Source: Steroidobacteraceae bacterium (GTDB lineage: Bacteria > Pseudomonadota > Gammaproteobacteria > Steroidobacterales > Steroidobacteraceae). From it: a stretch of 64,000 nt of DNA. The notes beneath the pieces are model-generated. The model was not told the origin of the DNA, did not search any database, and was given only the letters and a program-made list of their open reading frames with translations. Each line of letters starts with the position of its first letter. Positions within the stretch are counted from its first letter, which is position 1. The DNA lies in assembly GCA_019187495.1 (NCBI GenBank), contig JABAQN010000005.1, forward strand, positions 1 through 64,000, read 5' to 3'. A program made the translations under genes and the position numbers. Of the stretch, positions 16,571 to 24,660 are shown piece by piece.

Positions 16571-17400
16571 ATCGCGATGGTCGCCCAGGCCTGCGCGACG
16601 GGCTCGCCGCGCCAGGTGAGACCCTGGATCGTGAAATCGTAGTTGCCGGGGCCGAGTGCCGACGAGTTGAAGGCGATGCGCACGTGGCCGTTCGAATCCT
16701 TCTCGATGTTGTGCAGCACCGCGACCCGCCCCTGGTCTTCGCGGTCGATGATGATGCGGAAGTTCGAGAACTTCGACCACGCGAGATCGATCTTCAGGTC
16801 TGCGAACTGCACGGGGCCGCCACCGACCAGCACGGCTGGCGTTTTCGTCGGGCCGCCACGCGCCGGGACGAGCTTGATGGTGCGTGTGGTCGTCGCCGGC
16901 GAGAGCGGTTGCTCGGCGATCCGCTGTTCGAGGGCCGCGATTTTCCGGCCACGATCGCCGATTTGCATCGCGAGCACGGCCGCGACGACGAGGAGGATGA
17001 CCACGAGCAGCGCAAAGCCGATCAGCACCGGCGGCTTCTCCCACGCGGGGCGCTTCTTCTGTTCCCATGGTGCCGGCTTGCCGCCCGACTCGAGCAGGCG
17101 CAAACCCGCGTGCACGCGCGCGGGCAGGCCGAGCGCATCGAGGAGATCGGGGTGCGTGGCGCAGAAGCGCTCGAACTCGAGCGCGCCGCGTGGCGGCAGG
17201 CGCCCGGAGAGGTAACGCTCGACGATCTGGTTGCGCTCGATGAACTCGCGGTCCATCGCGGGGGCCGGCGCGGCCGCCGCGGCGCTGGCCGCCGTGGCTG
17301 GGCCGCCGGCAGCGCCCGTGGATGGAGGGGCATTGGGTGGCACCGGGCGCCGGGCCTCGGTGAGCGGGACCTCCGGCAGGAGCTGGGATGCGGCGTCCAT
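16561..17400 (-). CDS. Membrane-anchored hypothetical protein, anti-sigma-like N-terminus
   Basis: 279 aa. An Ala/Pro-rich stretch (residues 20-48) is followed by a small acidic helical segment IERNQIVERYLSGRLPPRGA with FCATHPDLLDALG. One membrane helix (about 124-147, PPVLIGFALLVVILLVVAAV), a short coiled coil (RGRKIAALEQRIAEQ) and a β-rich C-terminal domain (about 180-279) ending NYDFTIQGLTWRGE follow. The layout resembles single-pass anti-sigma or signalling anchors, with the C-terminal domain periplasmic, but no Cys/His zinc site is seen and no sigma factor gene is nearby. I do not recognise the family. Confidence 0.7.
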   Translation of the reverse strand: MDAASQLLPEVPLTEARRPVPPNAPPSTGAAGGPATAASAAAAAPAPAMDREFIERNQIVERYLSGRLPPRGALEFERFCATHPDLLDALGLPARVHAGLRLLESGGKPAPWEQKKRPAWEKPPVLIGFALLVVILLVVAAVLAMQIGDRGRKIAALEQRIAEQPLSPATTTRTIKLVPARGGPTKTPAVLVGGGPVQFADLKIDLAWSKFSNFRIIIDREDQGRVAVLHNIEKDSNGHVRIAFNSSALGPGNYDFTIQGLTWRGEPVAQAWATIAIQR

Positions 17401-17528
17401 GACCCCATCCTGCCCGCGCCGCCGTTCATACGCCGGGTACCGCTCACAGTTCTGTCAAACCGGGATCGAAAGCGCGACTTGCGTCGCATTTTCGGGAACC
17501 ATATCCGCCCCCATCCAAGGAGCCCTGC

Positions 17529-19052
17529 ATGCACCGCCTCGTCCTCTCCCGCACCCTGCTCGCCGCCGGCCTCACGCTCGGGGCGGGCGCGCAGGCCGCC
17601 GATCCGGCCGACACCTCGATCACGATCTACAGCTCGGCACAGCCGGGCGCCGTGCCGGCGGAGTTCTATCGGCCGGTGCCGGGCGGCGGCGCGCCGAACG
17701 GCATGGCGGTCCCCGGTTATGCGATGGTGCGTGATACCCGCAGGATGTCGCTCGCGGCGGGGCGCTCGACCGTGCGCTTCACGGATGTCGCGGCGCTGAT
17801 CGACCCGACGACCGTGGGCTTCGAGTCGCTGACCGACCCGGCGACGCGCGTGCTCGAGCAGAACTACCAGTTCGACCTGATCGGCATGGACAAGCTCCTG
17901 CAGCGCTACATCGACCGGCCGGTGACCGTGGACCGTCCCGGTCGCGATGCGGGACCGCCGACGAGCGGCACCCTGCTGTCCGCCGGCGACGGCCTCGTGC
18001 TGCGTGGCGCGGATGGCTCGATCCACGCGCTGCGCGAGTACGGCGCCGTGCATTTCGCCGAACTGCCGGGCGGACTGATCACGCGTCCGACGCTCGTCTG
18101 GGGCATCGATGCGGCGCGGGGCGGCGAGCACCGCACGCGCGTGACCTACCAGACCGCCGGCATCACCTGGTGGGCGGACTACAACCTGATTTTCAACGAA
18201 GGCAAGGACGCCAACAGCGGCACGGTTGATCTCGGCGCGTGGGTCAGCATCGTCAACCAGTCGGGTGCGAGCTACACCGACGCGCGCCTCAAGCTGATCG
18301 CGGGCGACGTGCAGCGCGTGGCGCCGCCGCAGCGCGTGTACCTGCAAAAGCGCGCGATGGAGATGGCCGCGGCCGATGCCGGCGGGGGCTTCGAGGAAAA
18401 GGCGTTCTTCGAGTTCCATCTCTACACGCTGGGGCGCCGCACGACGCTGGCGGACAATTCGACGAAGCAGATCGAACTGTTCGACGAGACGAAGGCGATT
18501 CCGGCGAAGAAAGTACTCGTCTACTACGGCGCGCCCGCCTTCAGCGCCTTCGGTGGCCCGTACACCGAGCGCGACTACGGCACGGCGGCGAACAGGAAGG
18601 TCGACGTATACCTCGAATTTCGCAACGACAAGGCGCGCGGCCTCGGGATTCCGTTGCCCGCGGGCCGCGTGCGCGTCTCGAAGCTCGACCACGCCGACGA
18701 CAGCCTCGAGTTCATCGGCGAGGACGTGATCGACCACACGCCGAAGGACGAGCAGGTGCGCATCAGGCTCGGCTCGGCGTTCGATGTCGTCGGCGAGCGC
18801 CGCCAGGTCGATTTCTCGATCGACACCAGGGCGCGCACGATGGAGGAGGAATTCGAGGTCAAGGTGCGCAACCACAAGACCGAGCCGGTCGACGTACTGG
18901 TGCGCGAGACGCTGTTTCGCTGGAGTGGCTGGACGATCGTCTCGAAGTCGCAGGACTACGTGAAGGAGGATGCGCGCACGATCCACTTCCCGGTGCGGGT
19001 CGCGAAGGACGGGGAGGCGACAGTTCGCTATCGCGTGCGCTACCACTGGTAG
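17529..19052 (+). CDS. DUF4139-domain exported protein
   Basis: 507 aa with signal peptide (LLAAGLTLGAGAQAADP). The N-terminal part VPGYAMVRDTRRMSLAAGRSTVRFTDVAALIDPTTV matches the start of this family, and the middle and C-terminal β-rich region (TYQTAGITWWADYNLIFNE, KVLVYYGAPAFSAFGG) is the DUF4139 fold. AAGGAG lies seven bases before the ATG and fixes the start. It is divergent from the preceding hypothetical gene and lies upstream of an RND pump gene, 106 bases away. Members are surface or periplasmic proteins of unknown biochemical role. Confidence 0.85.
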   Translation: MHRLVLSRTLLAAGLTLGAGAQAADPADTSITIYSSAQPGAVPAEFYRPVPGGGAPNGMAVPGYAMVRDTRRMSLAAGRSTVRFTDVAALIDPTTVGFESLTDPATRVLEQNYQFDLIGMDKLLQRYIDRPVTVDRPGRDAGPPTSGTLLSAGDGLVLRGADGSIHALREYGAVHFAELPGGLITRPTLVWGIDAARGGEHRTRVTYQTAGITWWADYNLIFNEGKDANSGTVDLGAWVSIVNQSGASYTDARLKLIAGDVQRVAPPQRVYLQKRAMEMAAADAGGGFEEKAFFEFHLYTLGRRTTLADNSTKQIELFDETKAIPAKKVLVYYGAPAFSAFGGPYTERDYGTAANRKVDVYLEFRNDKARGLGIPLPAGRVRVSKLDHADDSLEFIGEDVIDHTPKDEQVRIRLGSAFDVVGERRQVDFSIDTRARTMEEEFEVKVRNHKTEPVDVLVRETLFRWSGWTIVSKSQDYVKEDARTIHFPVRVAKDGEATVRYRVRYHW

Positions 19053-19158
19053 CGCATTCCCGCCCGTAGCGACGGGACGGGGGCCCGAAGCGACGGGGCG
19101 TTGAACGGGAGGGCCGGGGCGCGCGTCCAACGGTGCACCATTGCGTCGGGGAGGACGC

Positions 19159-22100
19159 ATGCACCTGACCAGGATCGCGCTACATAACCCCGCGGGCGTC
19201 GCGGTGGCGGTGCTGCTCGCGTGCCTGCTCGGCGTGCTGGCATTCTTCCGCCTGCCGGTGCAGCTGTTCCCGGATATCGACGAACCGGTGATCAGCATTT
19301 TCACCGGCTGGCGCGCCGCCGCGCCGAGCGAGGTGGAGTCCGAGATCATCGAGCCCGAGGAGCGCGCGCTCGAGGGCCTGCCGGGGCTCAAGGAGCTGAA
19401 CAGCTTCGCGGGCCCGGGCGGCGCGTTCGTGAACCTGCGCCTCGCGATCGGCACCGACATGCAGGCGACGCTGATCGAGGTGATCAGTCGCATGAACCAG
19501 CTGCCGCCGCTGCCGCGGGACGCCGACGCGCCCCGCATCGCGCTCGGCGACGACGGCGGAGGCGGGCCGAACCAGACGCTCTCGTGGTTCTTCGTGCAGC
19601 TGCTGCCCGGGACACCGGGGCCGGTCGAGAACTACCGGCGCCAGATCGAAGAACTCGTGCGCGCGCGCATCGAGACGATTCCCGGTGTCGCCACCGTCAA
19701 TATCAACGCGGGCGCCCCGGAGGAACTGCAGATCGTGTTCGATCCGCAGCGCGCCGCGGACCTCGCCATCCAGTTGCCGCGGGTTGCCGCGCTGGCGGGC
19801 AATGCGACCGACCTGTCGGGCGGTTTCGTCGACATCGGACGCCGCCAGTACACCATGCGCTTCGCCGGCCGCTACACGCCCGCGCAACTCGCCGAGCTCG
19901 TGCTCGAGTGGCGAGATGGCCGCCCCGTGCGCCTCGGCGACATCGCGACGGTCGAGGTACGGCGCGGCGATCGCGCCAATTTCGCGATCCAGAACGGCAA
20001 TCCCGCGATCGGCCTGCAGATCCTGAAGGAAAACCACGCCAACGTCCTCGATACGCTGAACGCGGTCAAGGCTGAGATCTCCGCGATGCGGGACGGCCCG
20101 CTGAAGGCGATGGGGCTGACCGTCGCACAGTCGTTCGATCCCTCGGTGTTCATCAACCAGGCGATCGGCATGGTCAGCGGCAACCTGGTGGCCGGCGTGA
20201 TCCTCGCGGTGCTGGTGCTGTGGTTCTTCCTGCGCGACCTGCGTACGACGCTGCTCGTCGGCATCGTGATTCCGGTGTGCCTGCTCGTCGCGCTCGCCGT
20301 GCTGATGCTGACCGGGCGCACGCTCAACGTGATCTCGATCGCCGGGCTCGCATTCGGCGTCGGCATGACGACGGATGCGGCCGTCGTCGTCCTCGAAAGC
20401 ATCGTGCAGCGGCGCGAGAAGGGCGCGCCGCTGTTGCAGGCGGCACTCGAAGGTACCAGCCGGGTGTGGCCGGCGCTCTTCGCCTCGACGGCGGCCACGA
20501 TCGTCGTGTTCATGCCGGTCGTTTTCATGGAGGATGCCGCCGGGCAGCTGTTCGCGGACCTGTCGCTCACGGTGGTGATCGCGGTCGCCACCTCGCTGCT
20601 CGTCGCCGTGACGCTGTTGCCGCTCGTCGCGTCGCGCTGGCTCGCGCCGGCGAACGGTGGCGCGGCTTCCGACGCGCGCTGGCGCCGCATGGCCGATACG
20701 GTGGTGGGCTGGACCGATACGCCGCGCCGCCGCTACGCGATCATCGCATCGCTCCTCGTCGCGCCGGCCGCGCTCACCTGGCTGCTGCTGCCGCCGCTCG
20801 ATTACCTGCCGCCCGTGAAGCGCGATGCGATCGACGGGTTCTTCCAGTTTCCTCCGGGCGCGAGCATCGACACGATCGACAGCGAGATCGTGCAGGAAGT
20901 CGCGCGGCGCATGGATCCCTACATGCGAGGCGAGAAGCAGCCGGCGCTCAAGAACTATTACGTGCTCGTGTTCCCGGGCGGGGGCTCGATCGGCGCGCGG
21001 CCGCTCGATCCGGCGAAGATCGACCAGCTCGACCGGGTGATCAACGAGGAGATCGTCAACGGGTTTCCGGATACCGAGGTGTTCGCGTCGCAGGGCAATC
21101 TCTTCGGCGGTTTTGGCGACGGGCGCAACATCGACTTCCAGCTGCAGTCCTCGAATCTCGAGGCGCTCTTTCCGATCGCGCGCCGCGCGCAGCAACTGAT
21201 CCAGGAAAAGCTGCCTGGCGCACAGGTGCAGGCGTTCCAGGGGCTGGAGCTCGCCGAGCCGGAGCTGCGCATCACCCCGCACGACCGGCGGGTGAACGAA
21301 GTCGGCTGGACGCGCAGCGAGGTGGGCACCGTGGTGCGCGCGCTCGGGGACGGCGCCTGGGTCGGCGAGTATTTCGACGGCGAGCGACGCCTCGACATGT
21401 TCCTGCGCGCAAAGCGCTGGGACACGCCGGACGCACTCGCGGATGTGCAGGTCGCGACGCCGAGTGGCGCGGTGGTGCCGCTCGGCGAGCTCGCGCAGAT
21501 CGAACCGACGGTCGGGCCGAGCGGCCGGCGCCGGGTCGACGGGCGGCGAACGGTGGGCCTCAACATCAACCCGCCGAAGCGCATGTCGCTGCAACAGGCG
21601 ATCGACGTGGTGAAGCGCGACGTCGAGCCGCAGATCGCGAAGCTGATGCCCGCCGATGGCGTGATCCGCTATGCCGGCAATGCCGGTAACCTGCGCACGG
21701 CGCTCGACAACATGCGCTTCAACATCGGCGTCGCGATGCTGGTGCTGTTCCTGCTGGTCGCGGCGCTGGTGCGCTCGGCGAAGGACAGCGCGATCATGAT
21801 GCTGACGATTCCGCTCGCAAGTTTTGGCGGCGTACTCGCGATCTGGCTGCTGCGTGCGTTCACGAACCAGACGCTCGATCTGCTGACGATGATCGGCTTC
21901 ATCATCCTGATGGGCATGGTGGTCAACAACGCGATCCTGCTCACCGACGAGACCCGCAGCGGGGAACGCCACGGCCTCCCGCGGCGCGATGCGATCGCCG
22001 CGGCGCTGCGGACCCGCACACGGCCGATCTTCGCGACGACGCTCTCTGGGCTCTTCGGCATGCTGCCGCTCGCGATCGTCCCCGGCCCCGGCAGCGCGCT

Positions 22101-22233
22101 CTACCGGGGCCTCGGCGCCGTCATCGTCGGCGGCATGGTCGTGAATACCGCCTTCACCCTCGTGTTGCTGCCGGCGCTGTTGCGCCTCGGTGAAAAGGAG
22201 CCCGTATGGTCGCTGCGCTTCGAGTCCCGCTGA
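19159..22233 (+). CDS. RND efflux pump inner-membrane subunit
   Basis: 1024 aa, normal RND length, 12 membrane helices with two large periplasmic loops. It starts LTRIALHNPAGVAVAVLLACLL, typical of HAE-type pumps. GGGGAGGA lies six bases before the chosen ATG. In the proton-relay helix the usual double Asp reads TTDAAVVVLE, so one Asp is kept (D406) and the next position is Ala. In TM10 the usual Lys position is Asn (VVNNAIL, N923-N924). The adaptor gene overlaps its end by 28 bases; no outer-membrane channel gene is adjacent. Substrates unknown; an AcrB-like mechanism cannot be assumed. Confidence 0.9.
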   Translation: MHLTRIALHNPAGVAVAVLLACLLGVLAFFRLPVQLFPDIDEPVISIFTGWRAAAPSEVESEIIEPEERALEGLPGLKELNSFAGPGGAFVNLRLAIGTDMQATLIEVISRMNQLPPLPRDADAPRIALGDDGGGGPNQTLSWFFVQLLPGTPGPVENYRRQIEELVRARIETIPGVATVNINAGAPEELQIVFDPQRAADLAIQLPRVAALAGNATDLSGGFVDIGRRQYTMRFAGRYTPAQLAELVLEWRDGRPVRLGDIATVEVRRGDRANFAIQNGNPAIGLQILKENHANVLDTLNAVKAEISAMRDGPLKAMGLTVAQSFDPSVFINQAIGMVSGNLVAGVILAVLVLWFFLRDLRTTLLVGIVIPVCLLVALAVLMLTGRTLNVISIAGLAFGVGMTTDAAVVVLESIVQRREKGAPLLQAALEGTSRVWPALFASTAATIVVFMPVVFMEDAAGQLFADLSLTVVIAVATSLLVAVTLLPLVASRWLAPANGGAASDARWRRMADTVVGWTDTPRRRYAIIASLLVAPAALTWLLLPPLDYLPPVKRDAIDGFFQFPPGASIDTIDSEIVQEVARRMDPYMRGEKQPALKNYYVLVFPGGGSIGARPLDPAKIDQLDRVINEEIVNGFPDTEVFASQGNLFGGFGDGRNIDFQLQSSNLEALFPIARRAQQLIQEKLPGAQVQAFQGLELAEPELRITPHDRRVNEVGWTRSEVGTVVRALGDGAWVGEYFDGERRLDMFLRAKRWDTPDALADVQVATPSGAVVPLGELAQIEPTVGPSGRRRVDGRRTVGLNINPPKRMSLQQAIDVVKRDVEPQIAKLMPADGVIRYAGNAGNLRTALDNMRFNIGVAMLVLFLLVAALVRSAKDSAIMMLTIPLASFGGVLAIWLLRAFTNQTLDLLTMIGFIILMGMVVNNAILLTDETRSGERHGLPRRDAIAAALRTRTRPIFATTLSGLFGMLPLAIVPGPGSALYRGLGAVIVGGMVVNTAFTLVLLPALLRLGEKEPVWSLRFESR

Positions 22234-23318
22234 TTTTCGCGCTGCTGCTGAAGTGGCTCCTTTGCTGGGATATCGCAAAGGCCGCCGAGCCGGGGCAGAC
22301 GCCTTCGGTTCCCGTCGTCGTCGCGACTGCCAGGGCGGCAGAGGAGACGCCGCGCATGTTTGCGACGGGTTCGATCGTGAGCCGCGCCGATGCGCGGTTG
22401 GCGGCCGAGGTTGCCGCGCCGATCCTCTGGATCGCCGAACCGGGGGCGGAGGTCGCGAAGGGCGACGCCGTCGCGCGACTCGACGCGTCGCGGATCGCGC
22501 TCTCGGTGCGTGACAACGAGGCGGCCGTCAGGCGCCTCGAGGCCAATACGACCCTGCTGCGCACGCAGCGCGATCGACTGCGGACACTCGCCGCGCAGAA
22601 CATCGCTTCGCGCAACCAGATCGACGAGGCCGAATCGCGCCTCGCGATGGCCGAACAGGAACTCGAACAGGCGCGCGTCGCGCGCGATCGGGCGCGCCTC
22701 GAGCTCGCGCGCTCGACCGTGCGCGCGCCGTTCGCGGGTCAGGTCGCCGAACGCCTGCGCGCGGCCGGAGAATTCGTGGCGGTCGGTGATCCGCTCGTGC
22801 GCCTCGTCGATACGCGCAGCGTCGAGGCCGTCGCCCGCGCTCCCCTCGCGTCGGCGGCCTCGCTCGCGCGCGGCCAGGACGTACGGGTGCTCGACGACGT
22901 GCACGAAGTGCGCAGCCGGATCCGCTCGGTCGTGCCGGTCGGCGACGAGCGCTCACGCCTGCTCGAGGTGCGGGTGGCGCTGTTGCCCGAGGCCTGGCCG
23001 ATCGGCGCCGCGGTGCGTGTCGAACTGCCGAACGGGCCGGCGCGTCGGGCGGTGACCGTGCCGCGCGACGCGATCGTGCTGCGCCAGGGCGAGGCGTACG
23101 TCTTTCGCATCGGCGCCGGCGACAAGGCCGAGCGTATCAGTGTGCAGCCGGGGCCCGGGCGCACCGATCGCGTCGAAGTCGCGGGCGATCTCGCGGCGGG
23201 CGACCGGATCGTCGTGCGTGGCGCCGAGCGGCTGCAGCCCGGTCAGCGCGTGACGATCCAGCGCGGTGACAGCGAGGTCCTCGCCGAGCGCAAGGGGCCC
23301 GCCTCGCGCACGAGCTGA
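22206..23318 (+). CDS. RND pump periplasmic adaptor (MFP)
   Basis: 370 aa membrane-fusion protein linking the RND pump to an outer-membrane channel. A hydrophobic N-terminal signal (LIFALLLKWLLCWDIAKAA) is followed by a lipoyl half-motif (LAAEVAAPILWIAEPGAEVAKGDAVARLDAS), a coiled-coil hairpin (residues about 100-160) and the second lipoyl half STVRAPFAGQVAERL. β-barrel and membrane-proximal domains end the protein. The pump-then-adaptor order is opposite to the usual one. The 28-base overlap implies coupled translation. Confidence 0.9.
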   Translation: MVAALRVPLIFALLLKWLLCWDIAKAAEPGQTPSVPVVVATARAAEETPRMFATGSIVSRADARLAAEVAAPILWIAEPGAEVAKGDAVARLDASRIALSVRDNEAAVRRLEANTTLLRTQRDRLRTLAAQNIASRNQIDEAESRLAMAEQELEQARVARDRARLELARSTVRAPFAGQVAERLRAAGEFVAVGDPLVRLVDTRSVEAVARAPLASAASLARGQDVRVLDDVHEVRSRIRSVVPVGDERSRLLEVRVALLPEAWPIGAAVRVELPNGPARRAVTVPRDAIVLRQGEAYVFRIGAGDKAERISVQPGPGRTDRVEVAGDLAAGDRIVVRGAERLQPGQRVTIQRGDSEVLAERKGPASRTS

Positions 23319-23374
23319 AAGGCGCCGTCACGGCTTGTGACGCCAGGAGAGCCGCTGGCGGGTGATGCTAAACC

Positions 23375-23417
23375 GGAGTATACTCCCGATTAGGTGAACT
23401 ATTAGGGAGTGTACTCC
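23375..23417 (+). promoter_or_regulatory. Two palindromic operator-like sites before the DUF4143 ATPase gene
   Basis: GGAGTATACTCC (23375-23386, perfect palindrome) and GGAGTGTACTCC (23406-23417, one mismatch) have centres 31 bases apart, about three helical turns, so a protein could contact both on one face. The second ends two bases before the ATG and contains the only possible Shine-Dalgarno GGGAG, so binding would block translation initiation and transcription. ATTAGG occurs twice in direct orientation between and beside them. The binding protein is unknown. Confidence 0.6.
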
Positions 23418-23419
23418 GT

Positions 23420-24577
23420 ATGTCGACATTCACCCGACGCCTCGGGTTCAGGTTGCCGCCGGGGCAATCCGCGTTTCTCTGGGGTGCGCGCAAGACGGGT
23501 AAATCGACGTGGTTGCACGAGCGATTTCCGGGGAGCATCTACTACGACCTCCTTGAAACCGACGTGATGCTGGAGTTGACGCGGCATCCGGCAACCCTGC
23601 GGCAGCAGTTGCTGGCCAGGAGGCCGGTGGATCTCGAGGAGCCGATCATCCTGGATGAAGTCCAGAAGGTTCCGCAGCTGCTCGATGAGGTGCAGGGCCT
23701 GATCGAAAGCCACGGGCTGCGGTTTGTATTGTGCGGATCGAGCGCTCGCAAACTCAGGCGAGGCCAGGCGAACCTGCTCGGCGGCCGGGCGTGGCGCTTC
23801 GAGATGCACCCGCTCGTTTCCGTAGAGATTCCCGAACTCGATCTGCTGCAGGCGCTGAATCGCGGTCTTATACCTGCACACTACGTGCAGACCCACTACC
23901 GCCGGTCTTTGCGTGCCTATCTGCAGGACTACCTGAAGGAAGAGGTGTTCGCCGAAGGCCTGACGCGCAACGTCGGCGCCTTTTCGCGGTTCTTCGATGC
24001 TGTCGGTTACTCGCACGGCGAGCTGATCAACTACGCCAACATCGCACGCGACTGCGGCGTCGATGCCAAGACCGTCAAGGAGTATTACCAGATCCTCGTC
24101 GATACCCTGCTCGGCTCATTCGTGGAGCCGTTCAAGCGCCGGCAATCGCGGCAGGTAATCAGCAAAGCCGCGAAATTCTATCTCTTCGACGTCGGCGTGG
24201 CCGGCGCACTGACGCATCGGGAAATTGCAGAGCCGAAAGGCGAGCTGTTCGGCAGGGCCTTCGAGCACTTCATCTACATGGAGATACTGGCTTACCGTTC
24301 CTACAACGAACTGGAGTACCCCATCAATTTCTGGCGCACGAAGTCGGGTCTGGAAGTGGACTTCATACTCGCAGGCGGCGCAGTCGCGATTGAAGTCAAG
24401 GGCGCCAACCGGGTTGCCGAAGCGGACCTGCGCGCGCTGCGCAGCTTCGCGGAAGAGTTCAATCCGAAGCACGCCCTGCTGATCTCAACCGAGCGGGAAG
24501 AGCGCGTCGTCGGGACCTTGAGAATTGTTCCCTGGAAGACCTTTCTGACAAGATTGTGGGGCGGGGAGTATCTCTGA
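23420..24577 (+). CDS. AAA ATPase with DUF4143 C-terminus
   Basis: 385 aa. Walker A GARKTGKST is at residues 22-30, and Walker B is PIILDEVQKVPQLLDEV. FVLCGSSARKLRRG is the sensor-type motif of this family. The C-terminal DUF4143 part has a restriction-like pattern GLEVDFILAG then VAIEVKGA (Asp...Glu-X-Lys). The start is the ATG two bases after a palindromic operator. It is a lone gene, convergent with a TonB receptor gene. Such ATPases are widespread and poorly characterised; the PD-(D/E)XK pattern suggests nucleic-acid binding but activity is not shown. Confidence 0.88.
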   Translation: MSTFTRRLGFRLPPGQSAFLWGARKTGKSTWLHERFPGSIYYDLLETDVMLELTRHPATLRQQLLARRPVDLEEPIILDEVQKVPQLLDEVQGLIESHGLRFVLCGSSARKLRRGQANLLGGRAWRFEMHPLVSVEIPELDLLQALNRGLIPAHYVQTHYRRSLRAYLQDYLKEEVFAEGLTRNVGAFSRFFDAVGYSHGELINYANIARDCGVDAKTVKEYYQILVDTLLGSFVEPFKRRQSRQVISKAAKFYLFDVGVAGALTHREIAEPKGELFGRAFEHFIYMEILAYRSYNELEYPINFWRTKSGLEVDFILAGGAVAIEVKGANRVAEADLRALRSFAEEFNPKHALLISTEREERVVGTLRIVPWKTFLTRLWGGEYL

Positions 24578-24606
24578 CGGCGACTTCCGACCACGACGTC
24601 GGGTAC

Positions 24607-24642
24607 CCGGGAAAGCAACCGGTTGCCCGGCTGCCTTCCCGG
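24607..24642. terminator. Bidirectional hairpin between convergent genes
   Basis: CCGGGAA (24607-24613) pairs with TTCCCGG (24636-24642), and the middle holds a perfect palindrome GCAACCGGTTGC (24615-24626). It lies between the converging ends of the ATPase gene (24577) and the TonB receptor gene (24661), where a shared terminator is expected. No T-tract is present on either side, so Rho-independent function is uncertain. Confidence 0.4.
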
Positions 24643-24660
24643 CCCCTGCTTCCCCCGTTT

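Noticed and set aside
19180-22278. Minus-strand ORF of over 1000 codons opposite the RND pump gene
   Set aside because: Antisense shadow typical of high-GC DNA; the plus strand carries clear RND sequence.
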